A stretch of DNA of 51,993 nucleotides, taken from the NCBI GenBank assembly GCA_949283955.1, contig CASDUP010000027.1, positions 1 through 51,993 of the forward strand, in the 5' to 3' direction. Every line of letters starts with the position of its first letter. The stretch's first letter is position 1. The notes beneath the pieces are model-generated. The model worked only from the letters and a program-made list of their open reading frames with translations, had not been told where the DNA came from and searched no databases. The DNA comes from an uncultured Verrucomicrobiota bacterium. Its GTDB lineage: Bacteria > Verrucomicrobiota > Verrucomicrobiia > Opitutales > Intestinicryptomonadaceae. Both the position numbers and the translations under genes were made by a program. This document shows, in pieces, positions 1-9,263 of the stretch.

Positions 1-1
1 A

Positions 2-316
2 TGCCAAAACGAGAGGAGCCAGCACAAGAACAAGGAGACGGCAATGAAAATATTGAAAAGTCGGCTCTACGAAAAGCTGGAGGACGAGCGCAGGGCGGAG
101 ATGGACAGGTTTTACGGAGCCAAAGGTGAGATTTCGTGGGGGAACCAAATTCGCAGCTATGTATTCCAGCCGTACCAGATGGTAAAAGACCTCCGCACCG
201 GCGCCGAGACGGGAAACGTGCAGGCGGTTATGGACGGCGACATAGACTTGTTCATAAATGCGTGGCTCAGGGCGGGCGGCCCGACTGCCAGAAACAAAAA
301 TTTCGACGCGGAATGA
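2..316 (+). CDS. prfB: Peptide chain release factor 2, C-terminal part (5' truncated by the window edge)
   Basis: The frame is already open at base 2 and reads [15 protein letters not shown], the RF2/RF1 block just after the catalytic GGQ loop, which itself lies outside the window. It continues through the family's C-terminal signature ([18 protein letters not shown], then an ETGN motif and the DGDIDLFI end) to a TGA at 314-316. RF2 recognises UAA and UGA stop codons in the ribosomal A site and triggers peptide release. The VKDLRTG...ETGN form favours RF2 over RF1. Whether the gene carries the usual programmed +1 frameshift cannot be seen. It is followed 20 bases later by coaE on the same strand, so the two may share a transcript. 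Confidence 0.93.
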   Translation, partial: CQNERSQHKNKETAMKILKSRLYEKLEDERRAEMDRFYGAKGEISWGNQIRSYVFQPYQMVKDLRTGAETGNVQAVMDGDIDLFINAWLRAGGPTARNKNFDAE

Positions 317-336
317 CATTTTGGAGGAGTTAAGGC

Positions 337-978
337 GTGATAACGCTTGCCATAACGGGTGGAATGGGCTGCGGGAAGAGCGCGGCTTGCCAGGCTATGT
401 CGAGGGCGGGGGCGGATTCGGTATTGAGCGCGGACGCGATGGTTCGCGAAATGCTCGAGCGCGACGATGCGATAAAGCGCGAAATTGCCGGTCTTTTGGG
501 AGAAGAAGTGTTTTCCTCGGGTAAGCCGGACAGGTCGAAAATAGCGGCTAAAGTTTTTGCGGACGGGGAATTGTTGAAGAAGTACGAGGGAATAATATAT
601 AGGAATCTTATCGGAAAGATAATTTCTCCGGAGTTTTCTCCGGTTTCGGAGGGAGCGTTTTGTTCCGGGGAGAGGCTAGTGTGCGTTGAAGTTCCGCTTT
701 TGTTTGAGAAAAGACTTGAAAAATTTTTCGATATAAGCCTTGCTGTGTTCTGTAGCGAAGAGCTGCGCTTTAAACGTCTCGCCGGACGCGGCATGAGTTT
801 GCCCGACATAAAGGCTCGAGACGCGTTTCAATTACCCCCCGCAAAGAAGGTCGAACTGGCGGACGTCGTGTTGTTCAACGAAGGCGGTGTCGATTTTTTA
901 GAAAGACAGGCGGCGGCGGTTGTCCACCTCCTAAAATCAAATGGAAGAAGATATAAACGAACTCCCGCGCGAAGATGA
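337..978 (+). CDS. coaE: Dephospho-CoA kinase
   Basis: CoaE carries out the last step of coenzyme A synthesis, phosphorylating the 3'-OH of dephospho-CoA in the cytoplasm. The 213-residue protein starts with the ATP-binding P-loop GGMGCGKS (residues 8-15); most CoaE have Ser where this one has Cys. It keeps the early [10 protein letters not shown] region, a mid-protein VEVPLLFEK block (the VxDvPLLfE family motif) and a late VLFNEGG element (usual form viNdG). The start is GTG, chosen because GGAGGAG lies about 8 bases upstream at 323-329. The C-terminus overlaps the start of rho by 38 bases in another frame, which suggests translational coupling. Length is normal for the family (about 200 residues). 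Confidence 0.93.
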   Translation: MITLAITGGMGCGKSAACQAMSRAGADSVLSADAMVREMLERDDAIKREIAGLLGEEVFSSGKPDRSKIAAKVFADGELLKKYEGIIYRNLIGKIISPEFSPVSEGAFCSGERLVCVEVPLLFEKRLEKFFDISLAVFCSEELRFKRLAGRGMSLPDIKARDAFQLPPAKKVELADVVLFNEGGVDFLERQAAAVVHLLKSNGRRYKRTPARR

Positions 979-3412
979 AGTTCGCGCTCCCAAAAAACGC
1001 GGAAGAAAACCCAAGGCGGACGCTTCGGAAAAATCTCCAAAGCCCCGCGGAAGAAGAAAGAAGGCGGACGCTCCCGAAGCGGAATTTGAACCTCGCCAGG
1101 ACGCCGCGGTTTCTTCGGATTCCGCCGGGAATTTTTCGGAAGGTTCTCCGGAGAAAACTTCGGAGCCGGAATCCACGGAGGGAGTTCGATCCGATGCCGA
1201 GTCCGCTTCGGCGGAAAATTTCGAACCGGAGGGGGAGAGCGAGGCTGAGATATTTGTGCACCGCGAGAGGGGAGACGATTTCGCGGTTTCCGGCGGATAC
1301 GACGATGTTCCGGAGTATTTCTCCACAAGCGAAGACGATCTTGTCCACGACGCCTACCGCTCTTCCGACGACGATTTCCAACGCGATTCTTCCGAAGAGG
1401 AGCCGAGGGATGAATATCCCGACGACTACTCGAAGCCCGATTTTGCCGAGTCCGAGGACAGGGCGAGAGATTCTAGGGAGGATTTCAGGAACAGAAAAAA
1501 TTTCCAACAAAACAGGAATCGGTCCCAAAATTCCCGCTGGCAGAACAACGGCAAAAATTTTTCTCGAAATTCCGGCGGCAATAAGAATTACCAGAACCGG
1601 AACTCCCAGCAAAATTCTCGTTGGCAAGGGGGCAAAAATTTCGGCGGAGTTCGTTCGAACGGCAAGAACTTCCAAAACCCCCAGAAGGCGCAGAACAACC
1701 AGCAGCGCTTGCAGCAGCAGAAGAACCAGCAGTCGGCAAGGAGAAAGTCCAGATGGCCGCATCTGGCGGCGGGAGAGGGAGAGCTGATGAATCCGGCGGA
1801 TCTTCCGGATTGGGAGGTTTTGAAGTCGGAGGAGTTGCTCAACGAGTACGTGGCAGCGTATCTCGGGGACAAGGCGGCGCTGGAAAACATTTCCATTCGA
1901 GCATCTCAGAGCGGCGCTTCGGAGGTATCTGCCGAAAAGATTTCGGAGGATTTGTCGGAGAAAAACTCGGAAGGAGAAACTCCGGTGGAAGAGGCGGCTC
2001 CGTCCGAAGAAAAAATGATTTCCGTGGTGGGAGATTGGCAGGTGGGCTGCCCGGTAGAAATTCCAGAAAGCAATAAGGGCGAGGATTTGCCGGGAGGAGA
2101 GCCGAGAAAGTTTCTGCCCGATGGTTTTTTCGATTCGAAGGAGTGGGACTTTAACACGCTTGCGGCGCTGGAAATCAAGGACCTTCAAGAGGCTTTCGAT
2201 TCGAATTCTATATCGTACAGAAAGGGCCAGAGCAGGAGCCAGATGTACAGGGAATTTTTCAGCGCTGCCAGGGCGAGGGGAAAGCTGCTTCGCTTTACGG
2301 GTATTCTCGACGTATTCGAAGGAGAGCAGGGCGGAGCCGTCTGCTATGCGTCGGATTCCTACGCGCTTAAGAGCGAATGCGTGTACGTGCCTAAAATGTT
2401 TATCGACAAATACGCGTTGCAAAGAGGGCACGAAGTGAGGGTCACGGCGATTCCTCCGCGCGAAAACGCGCAGGATAATTGTCCGATAGCGGTGAGGGTG
2501 GAATCTGTGATGGGGCTGTCTCCGGACGCCGTCAGGGATCTTGTTCCGTTCACGGATTTGACTCCGTACTATCCAACTCGGAGAATGATAATGGAGGCGG
2601 ATTCGCAGTGCGGTTGGGACAATTTGTCGATGAGGGTAGTGGATTTGCTAACCCCGATAGGGCTTGGTCAGAGGGCTCTTATAGTGGCGCCTCCGAGAAC
2701 GGGGAAGACTGTTTTGCTGCAGGGAATGGCGAAGAGCATTCGCCGGAACACTCCCGAGGCGAAATTGATAGTTCTTCTGGTCGACGAGAGGCCGGAGGAG
2801 GTGACGGACTTTCGCAGGCATGTGGATGCGGAGGTTGTAGCCTCTACGTTCGACGCCGACGCCTTCAGCCATGTCCACGCCGCCGAGATGGTAATAAGCA
2901 TGGCAAGAAGAATGGTGGAGACCGGAAGGGATGTCGTCATTTTATTGGATTCGATAACCAGGCTTGCCCGCGCCTACAACGCACTCATGCCGAACGGCGG
3001 CAGAACTATGTCGGGCGGAATAGAGGTGAGCGCGCTTCAAAAGCCGAAGAGATTTTTCGGGTCGGCAAGGAACATAGAGGGGGGAGGTTCGCTGACGATA
3101 GTGGGCACGGCTCTGATAGAGACGGGAAGCAAAATGGACGACGTCATATTCGAGGAGTTCAAGGGGACTGGAAATCTCGAATTGCATTTGGACAGATCGC
3201 TTTCCGACAAGAGGATATTCCCCTCCATCAACATGGAAAAGAGCGGAACCAGAAAGGAGGAGCTGCTCTACCATCCTGATGAACTTCCTAAGATATATGC
3301 ACTTAGGAGAGCCATGAAGGGGGTTGCCTCGAGCGAGGCGATGGAGCTGCTGCTACAAAGATTAAAAAAGGTAAAAACAAATATTGAATTTTTAATGGGA
3401 TTGAATAGATAG
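941..3412 (+). CDS. rho: Transcription termination factor Rho with a long disordered N-terminal extension
   Basis: Rho is a hexameric RNA helicase that ends transcription. At 823 residues it is about twice the usual 420. The catalytic core is complete: P-loop APPRTGKT at 583-590, the Walker [14 protein letters not shown] block, the [12 protein letters not shown]-loop region and the conserved ...GTRKEELL end. Residues 1 to about 400 are low complexity: basic AT-hook-like patches (RGRKPK at 20-25, PRGRRKK at 35-41), an acidic stretch, then a roughly 90-residue Asn/Gln/Arg/Gly-rich segment followed by another acidic linker. A Rho-N-like helix and a cold-shock-type fold follow. In that fold the E. 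coli aromatic GFGF RNA-stacking site aligns with a GGA-type sequence. Long N-terminal insertions are known in Rho of several phyla, and in Bacteroides one drives condensate formation. The upstream coaE overlap places both genes in one unit. Confidence 0.95.
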   Translation: MEEDINELPREDEVRAPKKRGRKPKADASEKSPKPRGRRKKADAPEAEFEPRQDAAVSSDSAGNFSEGSPEKTSEPESTEGVRSDAESASAENFEPEGESEAEIFVHRERGDDFAVSGGYDDVPEYFSTSEDDLVHDAYRSSDDDFQRDSSEEEPRDEYPDDYSKPDFAESEDRARDSREDFRNRKNFQQNRNRSQNSRWQNNGKNFSRNSGGNKNYQNRNSQQNSRWQGGKNFGGVRSNGKNFQNPQKAQNNQQRLQQQKNQQSARRKSRWPHLAAGEGELMNPADLPDWEVLKSEELLNEYVAAYLGDKAALENISIRASQSGASEVSAEKISEDLSEKNSEGETPVEEAAPSEEKMISVVGDWQVGCPVEIPESNKGEDLPGGEPRKFLPDGFFDSKEWDFNTLAALEIKDLQEAFDSNSISYRKGQSRSQMYREFFSAARARGKLLRFTGILDVFEGEQGGAVCYASDSYALKSECVYVPKMFIDKYALQRGHEVRVTAIPPRENAQDNCPIAVRVESVMGLSPDAVRDLVPFTDLTPYYPTRRMIMEADSQCGWDNLSMRVVDLLTPIGLGQRALIVAPPRTGKTVLLQGMAKSIRRNTPEAKLIVLLVDERPEEVTDFRRHVDAEVVASTFDADAFSHVHAAEMVISMARRMVETGRDVVILLDSITRLARAYNALMPNGGRTMSGGIEVSALQKPKRFFGSARNIEGGGSLTIVGTALIETGSKMDDVIFEEFKGTGNLELHLDRSLSDKRIFPSINMEKSGTRKEELLYHPDELPKIYALRRAMKGVASSEAMELLLQRLKKVKTNIEFLMGLNR

Positions 3413-3467
3413 TTAGGAATTTAAACCCCATCGCACTTTTAGAACCGACCACTTTAACCTAAGAAAC

Positions 3468-5183
3468 ATGACATCGGCAGACGATTTTGTATTGCAACTT
3501 ATAGAGGAAAAAGGCCTCGTAGGCAGCGACGTGATAAGCGCCGCCCGCGAGCAGCTCGAGTCGGAGGGCGTGAACGCCGCCGATATGGATTCGCGCGTGA
3601 TAGACCTTCTCATAGAGAAGCGCTATTGCAAGTCGGACGACATCGCGCTGATTCTTGCCAAGGAGTTCAACGTTCCGTTGATTTCCCTCGACGGAGTCAG
3701 CTTGAGCGACGAGATGAAGGCTCTCATACCCGAAGATCAAGTCAGGAGTAATTGCATACTTCCCTTGTCGGCGGAGGACGGGCAGTTGGAGCTCGTGGTG
3801 AGCGATCCGATGAACATGGACTTGGTGGACAACTTAAGCCATGTTCTGAAGATGCCGATAGACATTCGCCTCGCGTCTCCCGACGCCATACGCAAGGCTA
3901 TAGACGACAACTACGGCCTGAAGGCATACGACGATCTTTTCGACGACATAGCAAAGGAGGGAGCCGGCCAGATAGAGGGACTGCCCACCGGAAACGAAGC
4001 GGACATCTCCGAAGAGGAGGCGCCAATAATCCGCTACGTGCACAAGCTTATAACCGAGGCGGTCAAGAGGAGGGCGAGCGATATCCACCTTGAGCCGCTT
4101 GAGAAGCGCTTTAGGATTCGCTATCGAATAGACGGCGTTCTGATAGAAGTCGAAAATCCCCCGAAGAGGCTGCAGCCTTCGATAATTTCGAGGTTGAAGC
4201 TGATGGCGAATATTTCCATCGCCGAAAAGCGCGTTCCGCAGGACGGAAGAATCCAGATAGTATATAACAAAAAGGAGATAGACCTCCGCGTGTCGAGCTT
4301 GCCGACGGTTTACGGCGAGAGCATAGTCATGCGTATTCTCGACAAGGAGGGCTTGAGGCTAGGGCTTCCGGAACTCGGATTCTTCTCCGACGACCAGGTG
4401 GTGTTCGAGAGAATAGTCGGAATGGCGGACGGAATATTTCTTGTCACGGGCCCCACGGGGTCTGGTAAGTCGACCACGCTTTACTCCGCACTGAACTTCC
4501 TGAACAAGCCCGACAGAAAAATAATCACCGTCGAAGATCCCGTCGAGTACCAGATGACGGGAATCAACCAGGTTCAGGTGAGGAGGGAAGTCGGAATGAC
4601 ATTCGCGGCGGCGTTGAGGTCGATGCTTCGCCAGGCTCCTAACATAATAATGATAGGAGAAATTCGAGACCTGGAGACGGCCGATATAGCCATAAACGCG
4701 TCGCTGACCGGGCACATGGTGTTCAGCACCCTGCACACCAACGACGCTCCAAGCGCCGTCACCCGACTCGTTGACATAGGGGTCAAGCCCTTCCTCGTGA
4801 GCGCATCTCTCAGGGCGGTATTGGCCCAGCGACTCGTCAGGAAGATTTGCACCCAGTGCAAGTCCGTTTATGTTCCCGATCCCCGCACTTTGCAGGCCAT
4901 AGGGATAAACGAGATAGAGGCGGCAAACATGACTTTCTACCACGGCGAAGGTTGTCCGAGGTGCAACGGAATAGGTTTCCGCGGCCGAATGGGAATATTC
5001 GAGATATTCACGGTCAACGAGGAGCTTCAGCAGATGGTGTACGAGGGAAGGACCTTGGTGGAGCTTCGCACGAAGGCGAGGGAGCTCGGCATGAGGACGA
5101 TGCGCGAGGACGGAGTCAGAAAGGTGGGGAGCGGGCTTACCACGGCGGACGAAGTTCTCAAGGTGACAATGAACGACATCTAA
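3468..5183 (+). CDS. PilB/GspE-family assembly ATPase, copy 1
   Basis: Cytoplasmic hexameric ATPase that powers type IV pilus or type II secretion pseudopilus assembly. The 571 residues contain an N-terminal MshEN/T2SSE-N domain (about 1-160), then the secretion ATPase core: P-loop GPTGSGKS at 328-335, an Asp-box/His region, Walker B-like [15 protein letters not shown], and a His-box ([12 protein letters not shown]). Two Cys pairs near the C-terminus (CTQC and CPRC) form the zinc module typical of PilB/GspE and absent from PilT retraction ATPases. It is followed 19 bases later by a second full-length paralogue. The name cannot be resolved between pilB and gspE because no pilin, secretin or inner-membrane platform apart from pilC is in view. 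Confidence 0.9.
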   Translation: MTSADDFVLQLIEEKGLVGSDVISAAREQLESEGVNAADMDSRVIDLLIEKRYCKSDDIALILAKEFNVPLISLDGVSLSDEMKALIPEDQVRSNCILPLSAEDGQLELVVSDPMNMDLVDNLSHVLKMPIDIRLASPDAIRKAIDDNYGLKAYDDLFDDIAKEGAGQIEGLPTGNEADISEEEAPIIRYVHKLITEAVKRRASDIHLEPLEKRFRIRYRIDGVLIEVENPPKRLQPSIISRLKLMANISIAEKRVPQDGRIQIVYNKKEIDLRVSSLPTVYGESIVMRILDKEGLRLGLPELGFFSDDQVVFERIVGMADGIFLVTGPTGSGKSTTLYSALNFLNKPDRKIITVEDPVEYQMTGINQVQVRREVGMTFAAALRSMLRQAPNIIMIGEIRDLETADIAINASLTGHMVFSTLHTNDAPSAVTRLVDIGVKPFLVSASLRAVLAQRLVRKICTQCKSVYVPDPRTLQAIGINEIEAANMTFYHGEGCPRCNGIGFRGRMGIFEIFTVNEELQQMVYEGRTLVELRTKARELGMRTMREDGVRKVGSGLTTADEVLKVTMNDI

Positions 5184-5202
5184 ACTTTCAAGGATTACCG
5201 AA

Positions 5203-6885
5203 ATGTTCGAAGACCATAACAGCACCATATACGAATTAGTAGCGTCGAGCAAAGTACTGACAAAGGAGCAGCTCGACGAGCTAAACGAAACCCATTTGAG
5301 CACAGGCAAGAGCCTTGCCGACGCCATAGTGGATTCCGGACTTGTGGAGAGAACCCAGCTTTTGGGAATGATAGCGGAGTACCTCAACTACGAGTACATG
5401 CCCGTTCCTCCCGCCGAGATACCGGAGTCCGTTTACGGCAAGCTCAGGCCGAATCTTGCCAGGACGTACGGAGTCGTTCCGATAAAGGTCGACGACACTT
5501 CCATAACGCTTTTGGCGAAAGATCCGTTTAACAATTCCATAATAGACGACCTCACATTCACTTTGAATAAGGACGTCTTTGTGGTGGTGATGGATCCTGA
5601 TCTCGTCGAGAAGTTGATGGTCCAGTGCTACGGGGAGGAAAATTCCAGTATAGACGATCTTCTCTCGGAGATAAACGCGGTAGATTTCGAGCAGGGAAGC
5701 GAGGAGATCGACGCGGCTAGCATGGCAAACGAGACTCCCATCATAAGATTTGTAAATCTCGTTCTCCAGCAGGCTATTCGAGACAAGGCCAGTGATATCC
5801 ACTTCGAGCCGTTCGAGGACATGTTCAGGATCAGGTATCGTATTGACGGAGCCCTCTACGAGATGGCGCCTCCGCCGAAAAGCCTCGCCCTTCCGGTTAT
5901 TTCCCGCGTAAAGGTCTTGGCGAACTTGAACATAGCCGAGACGAGAATTCCGCAGGACGGAAGAATAAAAATGTCGATATCCGGCCGCCCGGTGGACTTG
6001 CGCGTATCCACCCTTCCGACACAGTTTGGAGAAAGCGTGGTGCTCCGCGTGCTCGACAAGACTGTCGTCAACCTCGATCTCGAGAAGCTCAGCATGACCG
6101 ACGAGCTTGTCGAGAACATAAGGAAGCTCGTGAAGATGCCGAACGGAATATTCATAGTCACCGGACCCACGGGTTCCGGAAAGACTACTACTCTATATTC
6201 GGCACTCCGCGAGGTGAACACTGTCGATATAAAGATTCTCACTTCCGAAGATCCCGTGGAATACGAGATAGACGGAATAATGCAGGTTCAAATAAACCAC
6301 CAGGTCGGTTTGGACTTTGCTCGATGCCTCAGGGCTTTCCTTCGTCAAGACCCCGACAAGATAATGGTGGGGGAAATTCGAGACTTGGAAACGGCCCAGA
6401 TTGCGGTGCAGGCGTCCCTCACGGGGCACGTGGTGCTCGCCACTCTCCACACGAACGACTCTCCCGGAGCCATAACGCGACTCATGGATATGGGCCTTGA
6501 ACCCTTCCTTATTTCCGCCTCGCTTGAGGGTGTTCTGGGACAGCGACTCGTAAGGAAAATTTGCAAGACTTGCCGCACCGCCTACGAGCCCGACCAGGAA
6601 ATTATCGACATGCTCGGAGTGGATCCGGTCGAGATAGCCGACAAGAACTTCTATTTCGGCAAAGGTTGCGCCGATTGCAGCGGTTCGGGATACAAGGGAA
6701 GGCAGGGGCTCTTCGAGCTTCTAATCGTCAACGACGCCCTTCGCGAGCTCATCACGAAAAAAGCCCCCACTCTCGTTCTCAAGCAGAAGGCCATAGAGCT
6801 GGGAATGCGCACTCTCCGCGACGACGGACTGAGAGCCATATTCGACGGAGCAACTACCGTCGACGAGGTTCTGAAATACACTTAA
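5203..6885 (+). CDS. PilB/GspE-family assembly ATPase, copy 2
   Basis: Second assembly ATPase in tandem with the preceding one, 560 residues. It has the same order of parts: MshEN-type N-domain, P-loop GPTGSGKT at 321-328, [15 protein letters not shown], the [12 protein letters not shown]is-box, and zinc-binding CKTC and CADC pairs. The two copies are alike in the core but differ across the N-terminal 150 residues, the part that usually docks onto the inner-membrane platform or senses c-di-GMP. Both copies keep the catalytic residues, so this is not a decayed duplicate. Position between copy 1 and pilC suggests that one transcript supplies two motors for one platform, or that the two ATPases serve different pilus or secretion systems. 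Confidence 0.9.
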   Translation: MFEDHNSTIYELVASSKVLTKEQLDELNETHLSTGKSLADAIVDSGLVERTQLLGMIAEYLNYEYMPVPPAEIPESVYGKLRPNLARTYGVVPIKVDDTSITLLAKDPFNNSIIDDLTFTLNKDVFVVVMDPDLVEKLMVQCYGEENSSIDDLLSEINAVDFEQGSEEIDAASMANETPIIRFVNLVLQQAIRDKASDIHFEPFEDMFRIRYRIDGALYEMAPPPKSLALPVISRVKVLANLNIAETRIPQDGRIKMSISGRPVDLRVSTLPTQFGESVVLRVLDKTVVNLDLEKLSMTDELVENIRKLVKMPNGIFIVTGPTGSGKTTTLYSALREVNTVDIKILTSEDPVEYEIDGIMQVQINHQVGLDFARCLRAFLRQDPDKIMVGEIRDLETAQIAVQASLTGHVVLATLHTNDSPGAITRLMDMGLEPFLISASLEGVLGQRLVRKICKTCRTAYEPDQEIIDMLGVDPVEIADKNFYFGKGCADCSGSGYKGRQGLFELLIVNDALRELITKKAPTLVLKQKAIELGMRTLRDDGLRAIFDGATTVDEVLKYT

Positions 6886-6892
6886 TAGAGGT

Positions 6893-6921
6893 TTGACATC
6901 GGGATTTTTACTCGGTTAGAT
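6893..6921 (+). promoter_or_regulatory. Possible sigma-70 type promoter before pilC
   Basis: A perfect -35 hexamer TTGACA (6893-6898) is followed after exactly 17 bases by TTAGAT (6916-6921), a weak -10 element. It lies in the 75-base gap between the second ATPase and pilC and could give pilC its own transcript. The -10 matches the consensus at only three of six positions, so this is tentative. Confidence 0.4.
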
Positions 6922-6960
6922 TTTTTGAAATAAAAGACACAACGAAAAGGGTACATCGCC

Positions 6961-8202
6961 ATGGCGAAATTCAAATATGTAGCTACGGACAAAGAGGGCA
7001 GGGAACTCAGCGGAGTGGTGGAATCCACGAGCGAGAGCCGCGCCAAAAGAGACTTGGCCGCGCAGGGACTGACGGTTCAAAGGGTCGCCGAAGTGGCGGT
7101 TCAGGGAGCTGGTAAAGTTGCCGCAAGAAAGCCGAAGAAAGCGTTGATAGGAACGGGCGTGACAAAGGAAAACGTCACGGTTTTTTCCCGTCAGCTTGCC
7201 ACTCTTCTTAAAGCGGGACTTCCCCTCTTGAGGTCTTTGGAAGTCATAAGCAGGCAGGAAAAGAACCCCTACTTTAAGACTCTGCTTGACCAAGTCGCGG
7301 ACAACGTTCGCACGGGTAATAAATTTTCGGAGGGCCTGGCGCAGCACCCCAAGGTGTTCGACAGACTGTACGTGAACATGGCTCGCGCGGGCGAGGCTTC
7401 CGGAAAGTTGGACGTGGTTCTAGACCGCGTGGCGACCTTCCAGGAAAAGGCAATGAAGACCACGAATAAAGTCAAGAGCGCCATGGTTTATCCTATCGTC
7501 ATCATGACGGTTGCGATAGTTATCGTGGTGATACTTATGATATTCGTCATACCGCAATTCCAAAGCATATTTGCGGATATGTTGGGAGGAGCGAAAATGC
7601 CCGCCCTCACCCAGTCAATTATCGACATTTCCGACTTCATGAGGGACCACTACATAGCTACGATAGGAATAGTAGTTGCCGTTGTGGTTGCCATAAAGCT
7701 CTTCTTTAAGACAAAGGTTGGGCATAAGACGTGGGATATTCTCGCGCTGAAGACCCCGAAGATAGGCGATATGATGTTGAAGACTACAGTCGCCCGCTTC
7801 ACCCGCACTTTCGGAACGCTACTGTCTTCGGGAGTTCCGATATTGGAGGCGCTCAAGATAACCCAGGGAACCATAAGCAATTCTCTCATCTCCAACGCGC
7901 TCGAGAGGGTGCACGACAGAGTCAGGGACGGCGAACCTCTCGCAGGCCCCTTGGAGCAGCAGAAGATTTTCCCGACTATGGTGACGAGTATGGTCGAGGT
8001 CGGAGAAGAGACGGGCCAGCTTTCCGAGATGTTGAACCGCATAGCGGACAACTACGACGAAGAAGTCGACAACTCCGTTGGGGCAATGACTTCCATCATC
8101 GAGCCGATAATGATCGTGTTCCTTGCGGTGGTTGTCGGTACCATAGTTGTGGCGCTCTTCCTGCCCATTATTCAAATCATTCAGAGCCTCACGGGAGGTT
8201 GA
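6961..8202 (+). CDS. pilC: Type IV pilus / type II secretion inner-membrane platform protein PilC/GspF
   Basis: Polytopic inner-membrane protein on which PilB/GspE ATPases act to extrude pilin or pseudopilin. The 413 residues start with the family's cytoplasmic opening (MAKFKYVATDKEGRELSG), then show two T2SSF repeats. Each ends in hydrophobic segments: one around residues 175-200 (an Ile/Val-rich stretch after MVYPIVIM), one near 220-240, and a last one close to the C-terminus (about 378-402). The paired RQLATLLKAGLPLLRSLE and TRTFGTLLSSGVPILEALK motifs are diagnostic. It sits downstream of two PilB-type ATPases and is closed by a strong terminator, so it ends the cluster. Confidence 0.93.
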   Translation: MAKFKYVATDKEGRELSGVVESTSESRAKRDLAAQGLTVQRVAEVAVQGAGKVAARKPKKALIGTGVTKENVTVFSRQLATLLKAGLPLLRSLEVISRQEKNPYFKTLLDQVADNVRTGNKFSEGLAQHPKVFDRLYVNMARAGEASGKLDVVLDRVATFQEKAMKTTNKVKSAMVYPIVIMTVAIVIVVILMIFVIPQFQSIFADMLGGAKMPALTQSIIDISDFMRDHYIATIGIVVAVVVAIKLFFKTKVGHKTWDILALKTPKIGDMMLKTTVARFTRTFGTLLSSGVPILEALKITQGTISNSLISNALERVHDRVRDGEPLAGPLEQQKIFPTMVTSMVEVGEETGQLSEMLNRIADNYDEEVDNSVGAMTSIIEPIMIVFLAVVVGTIVVALFLPIIQIIQSLTGG

Positions 8203-8228
8203 TTTAGGAAAACTTTTTTCGAAGCGTT

Positions 8229-8261
8229 GCGGGAGACCTTGCAGTCTCCCGCTTTTTTTTT
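8229..8261 (+). terminator. Rho-independent terminator after pilC
   Basis: A perfect 9-bp stem GCGGGAGAC/GTCTCCCGC (8229-8237 and 8244-8252) with a 6-base loop is followed by nine T residues. It lies 26 bases behind the pilC stop codon and separates the pilus genes from tyrA. Confidence 0.93.
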
Positions 8262-8380
8262 CGAAAAAATTTTTATGGTGGTGGAAGAGGAATTTTCTTG
8301 GCTGTGGGCGGTTTCGTTTTTTTTGCGCAAAGGGAATGTTTTTTGTTTTATTTAAGGTTCTTTGCTATTAGATTGGAGGC

Positions 8381-9238
8381 ATGATTTTTTTTAGAAAAGC
8401 GGCCATAATAGGAGCCGGACTTTTGGGAGGCTCGCTTGCTATGGCTTTGAAAAAAGCCAAAGCGGCGGAAAAAATTTCGGCGTGGTCGCGCAGCGTTCGG
8501 GCTAGGGAGAGATGCTCCGAATTGAAGGGCGTGTTCGACGAAGTTTGCGAAACTCCCACCGAAGCGGTCGCCGATGCGGATCTTGTGGTGTTGTGCACTC
8601 CCACTAACACCATACCCGAAATATCTGAAAGTATAGCTCCGTTCCTAAAAGAGGGGGCGCTTGTGACGGACGTTGGCAGCGTGAAGTCCGGAATTTGCAA
8701 AAAATGTTCGGAGATATTCGGAAGGGCTCATGCAAAATTTGTGGGATCGCATCCCATGGCGGGTTCCGAGAAGATAGGAATTTACGGGGCAGATGAAAAA
8801 CTTTTCGAGGGAAGAATTTGCTTTGTGACCGAGGGCGCTGATACCGAAACGGAGAGGAAAATATCGGGAATGTGGGAGGGGCTCGGAATGAAAGTATTCC
8901 GGGTTTCGGCGAGAGAGCACGACGCCATCGTTGCCCGGGTGAGCCATTTGCCCCACTTGGCGTCGGCGCTTTTGTGTTTGGAGGTCGATAATTTTAAAAC
9001 CTCGATAGGCGAAGCCGGGAAATTTTCCGGGCCCGGATTGAGGGACACCACGAGGGTTTCGTCGGGATCTCCGGAAATGTGGATGTCGATAATAAGGGAC
9101 AACACAGACGAGATTCTATCCGCTTTAAAAAGTCTTTCGCGCGGAATCCAGAAGCTTGAATCCGACATAGAAACGGGGAATTTTTCAGAGGTGGAGAGAA
9201 CTTTGAAGCGCGCAAAATCTTTTAGGGATTCCCTGTGA
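8381..9238 (+). CDS. tyrA: Prephenate/arogenate dehydrogenase (TyrA type)
   Basis: Oxidative decarboxylation of prephenate (or arogenate) with NAD(P)+ in tyrosine synthesis. The 285-residue protein opens with a Rossmann motif GAGLLGGS (11-18), and carries the family's GSHPMAGSE (122-130, with the catalytic-type His124) and VSHLPH (187-192) motifs. No ACT or chorismate mutase domain is present, so it is the single-domain form. The next genes are aroA-cmk and plsC on the same strand, and tyrA-aroA adjacency is common in bacteria. The start is uncertain: GGAGG at 8375-8379 lies only one base before the ATG, unusually close. Initiation one codon later (ATT) would give better spacing but is rare. 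Confidence 0.92.
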   Translation: MIFFRKAAIIGAGLLGGSLAMALKKAKAAEKISAWSRSVRARERCSELKGVFDEVCETPTEAVADADLVVLCTPTNTIPEISESIAPFLKEGALVTDVGSVKSGICKKCSEIFGRAHAKFVGSHPMAGSEKIGIYGADEKLFEGRICFVTEGADTETERKISGMWEGLGMKVFRVSAREHDAIVARVSHLPHLASALLCLEVDNFKTSIGEAGKFSGPGLRDTTRVSSGSPEMWMSIIRDNTDEILSALKSLSRGIQKLESDIETGNFSEVERTLKRAKSFRDSL

Positions 9239-9263
9239 AGCTTTCGTAGAAATTTTTTAGAGT

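Noticed and set aside
875..2431. Long open frame on the minus strand (518 codons) opposite rho
   Set aside because: It mirrors the codon bias and low complexity of the Rho extension, has no recognisable domain or export signal, and the plus strand is clearly rho.
4359..5387. 342-codon minus-strand open frame across the two PilB genes
   Set aside because: It is antisense to conserved ATPase sequence in both genes, with no recognisable content of its own.
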